Shown here piece after piece: positions 61,318 through 64,000 of a DNA stretch of 64,000 bases. The position numbers and the translations under genes were made by a program. The stretch covers positions 30,437,400 through 30,501,399 of the forward strand of contig CM055188.1 in NCBI GenBank assembly GCA_029224185.1. Direction: 5' to 3'. The stretch is from Karalla daura (lineage: Eukaryota; Chordata; Actinopteri; Chaetodontiformes; Leiognathidae). The first letter of the stretch is position 1; each line of letters opens with the position of its first letter. The notes beneath the pieces are model-generated. The model was not told where the DNA came from and did no database searches. It was given only the letters and a program-made list of their open reading frames with translations.

Positions 61318-64000
61318 GGTGACGAGTACCAAGGTCACCTGCTCTTAGAGAAGGACAAACACAGTGTTACCCTGGTGACGTTTATCTACTGCACTATTAC
61401 ATGTTAGTTACACACAGTTTGACATCACTTTCACTTGTAAAACCACATGCATGCACAGCTGAATATTCAAGAGCAGCAACGCTACGTTCAGGTCAGTCCT
61501 CCAGGTCAACGCTGAAATGCATCTTTATTTACAGTGTGAGACGAGAACATATCAAAGATTTGACAATAATAGAGGTTTCGTGACATGTTAACAGTGGGTT
61601 AGGACGACAACAGGAAAAACAAATTCGAAAGACAGGGGCTGTAACAGGGACTTTAACAGAGATGACAAATGAGGGAAATAAATCAATAAATAGTTGCATC
61701 TCTGCTGCATTAAAGGTGGAACAAATGCTGACTGTCATATTGGCGAGAGATCAATATCACTCTCCATGGCGGGGCGCTAGCTGTTGCATGCATGATTTAG
61801 GACTTACATAAGCCTGCTACAGCTGGAGTCACAGACTTTTTCTAAAGCAGCTTATGGGTCACAAATTTCCGTATTTCTGTTACATCAATCACACTCAATG
61901 CACAAAAAAAAAACAGGAAAAAGGAAAAAAGAAATGACGTTATCATTTGCCCCTCTACCTCTTTTCTGGTTTCCCGTGCTTATGCTCTGTTTTCTTAACT
62001 GTGTTGCGTTGGCAGAGAAGCTGCAGCTGCACGATGTTTGTGTGAACTACAAAGGCAGAACGAGCCTCGACATGTTGCTAATCCTACACCGAGCACGCAG
62101 CGCACCACGGTAGGCCCGACTGGTATTCACAATCCTCAACTCACAGCCGCCCACACTGAGCAGAGCAGAAAAAGTAAGACACAGGAAAAAAGAAAAAAAA
62201 AGAAGTATGCAGCAAAAGAGGGGAGGGCGCCCATGTTCACTCACACCCTTACTGCTGCTGGGAGCTGTGATGTCAGGGTATTGCAAGTTAATCAATACCA
62301 AGCACAGAGAGTGATTGAGGGCGGTGGTGATTGATTACCTAACAAACCGTTCATGTGCAGTTTCGATCCGTCCCATCTGTTAAATTCAGTAGTAATGTCC
62401 TGTGGTTTTCTGTGTTCCACTGTAATGTAACCGGCACTGAAGTGCCTAACTTCCTTAAATTGATTTCATTTAAGAGTCTGCGTCCTTCCGCTAACTTCAT
62501 TTGTGACCAGGGCACAAGTGGGTGCTTTACCAACAGCAGCATGTTCGACTGAGTTATGACAGTCGTTTGTCCTGGAGTCTGGACTCCCATTCATACCCTG
62601 TCTAGATAAGCAACTTCTATAAAAGATGGAATTAGTTGCTCTTCTAGAAATACATGTTAACTTGTCTGAAATAACAGCATAATAAGAAAGAAGTACTGAG
62701 ACAAATTGCTGGAAACTTCCACTAATCCCCTACATAGATGTAATCAGACTTGACACTGTTGTGGAGTATAAAGATCAAGTTAGCAGCCTGTCTGCATGAA
62801 GGCACACCCAGTCTGAAACACTCATAACAAAACTGAGAAAACCCTCGTAACTAGTTCTGAATCCTGAACAAATATCACAACACTAGGAAGGTTACCATAC
62901 ACAGGCGGCCACTAGCGAGTCTGTGGAATCTGAAGAAGACTCTTCAGTGGTGAGTGAGTCGAGGCGTTTGGTCTTCTGTGTGATCTTGACGGATGTGGTT
63001 TAGTCGTTACCTGGGTGGAAATGACGTCTCTCCAGTGACTCAGTTCTGAAACAGATTCTCCCTCTGACAAACACATGTGGGCAAGTCACTGAAGAAAAGA
63101 GATTTCTGTGCTCTCTGCACTCCTCGTTGCAACCCCTTGTGTTAGATCTGACTCTGCGACCCCTGAGGCTCTGTGACCTGGACTGGAATCCCACATCGTC
63201 ACTACAGCCACAATCACGTTGCTCTGCCTGGAAGAAGGACCTGTTGAATAATGCTCTCTACACCTAGCACTTCTGCTCACTACACACGTGTGCTGCAAAG
63301 GGAGCATGTACCATAAGCATCTTCATCCAGGCCGTGATGGACATGAGCTGCCATTTGGTCTACGTCACATTTGTATTTAACATCATATTCTGACTCGGAT
63401 CAGATTCGCTTATTCATCAACTGCTACTCCTTTATCAGAAAGTGACAATGTTTTTTGGACCTGCTCATTATCTATATTCAACAAAAAAAAAGTAAAAGAG
63501 GTTATTTAATGCACACCTCCACCTCAGTCTAAAGCAGAATTTCAGGTGAAATGTACGTCAGAGCAAAACAGGTTCTGGCTTCAGAGTCATGTGTTGAATC
63601 AACAACCTGTACCCTGTCAGATAAGTATTGACAAAGTGTCCTTAACTATTTCAGCTAGGCACTTTTCGACAGATCAATATGTCCTGTCAGACATGATATT
63701 TTTGCATGATACCATGTCATTATCCCATGTGCACTTTAAGAATAACGGGATAATGTTTGACATTGTGATTGTCATTTAAAGGTGACCTCAAATGGATGCA
63801 GTAATTATTCTCCTCCTCTGGTTTAAACATAGAAGCAGTGGTTGGATCTGAAATGCCTTAGATGACACAAGTCCACAAGTCCTGTTTTAAGGACGCTCAG
63901 TTCCTGCACTGATCTGATTCAGTCACCTACTTATATAAATGGTCACACGACTCTACAACAGAGGTGATCTACTTCTCTCCTGCACTGAGCGGTGCCTGGA
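61318..64000. other. upstream flank of prkcd
   Basis: No coding exon with family resemblance is seen. A possible 5' UTR splice acceptor for prkcd (ttctctaagagcag on the minus strand) lies about 20 bp upstream of the start codon near 61338, so promoter and non-coding exons may be anywhere upstream, here or beyond the window. Confidence 0.4.

Overview
The window is nuclear DNA of a ray-finned fish, most likely a percomorph teleost. The genes are split by GT-AG introns and encode vertebrate proteins. The spacers are full of long (CA)n/(TG)n runs and fish-type interspersed repeats: 3' ends of L2/Rex1-like LINEs, fold-back MITEs and a hAT MITE. No bacterial, phage or CRISPR feature is present. All exon models were built by eye from splice sites, reading-frame continuity and family resemblance.

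Layout. 1-7.2 kb is intergenic, with repeats and a few regulatory-looking stretches. 7.6-21.4 kb is eefsec (minus), the selenocysteine-specific elongation factor, in 7 coding exons. A 702-bp divergent promoter region separates it from ruvbl1 (plus, 22.1-29.5 kb, 11 coding exons, 456 aa), an AAA+ ATPase of chromatin-remodelling and R2TP complexes. Next come three minus-strand genes. A small, divergent mustn1-like gene (30.6-31.8 kb, 78 aa, first coding exon only 9 nt) is easy to miss. It is followed by rft1 (33.0-38.6 kb, 10 coding exons, 538 aa) and prkcd (46.0-61.3 kb, 17 coding exons, 682 aa, protein kinase C delta).

The most unusual region is 38.6-52.3 kb. About 2.4 kb of prkcd, carrying exon 13 (kinase domain, just before the YRDLKLDN catalytic loop) and parts of both flanking introns, has a second copy at 40.3-42.7 kb, downstream of the prkcd 3' end. 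Two blocks (447 and 494 bp) are almost or completely identical, while the sequence between them has diverged strongly. This suggests an older duplication with patches of gene conversion, or an assembly problem. The orphan exon is identical to the real one. A 770-bp GATA/GACA tetranucleotide array lies in the same gene and begins 23 bp from the exon 15 splice donor.

Other points: a possible terminal exon of an unrecognised minus-strand gene with splice acceptor, stop and poly(A) signal inside ruvbl1 intron 3; a complete hAT MITE with a perfect 15-bp terminal repeat and 8-bp target duplication inside a LINE remnant; and gene order that joins a block found at human 3q21 (EEFSEC-RUVBL1) to one found at 3p21.1 (MUSTN1, RFT1, PRKCD). 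The genes share no pathway; their proximity reflects conserved synteny.
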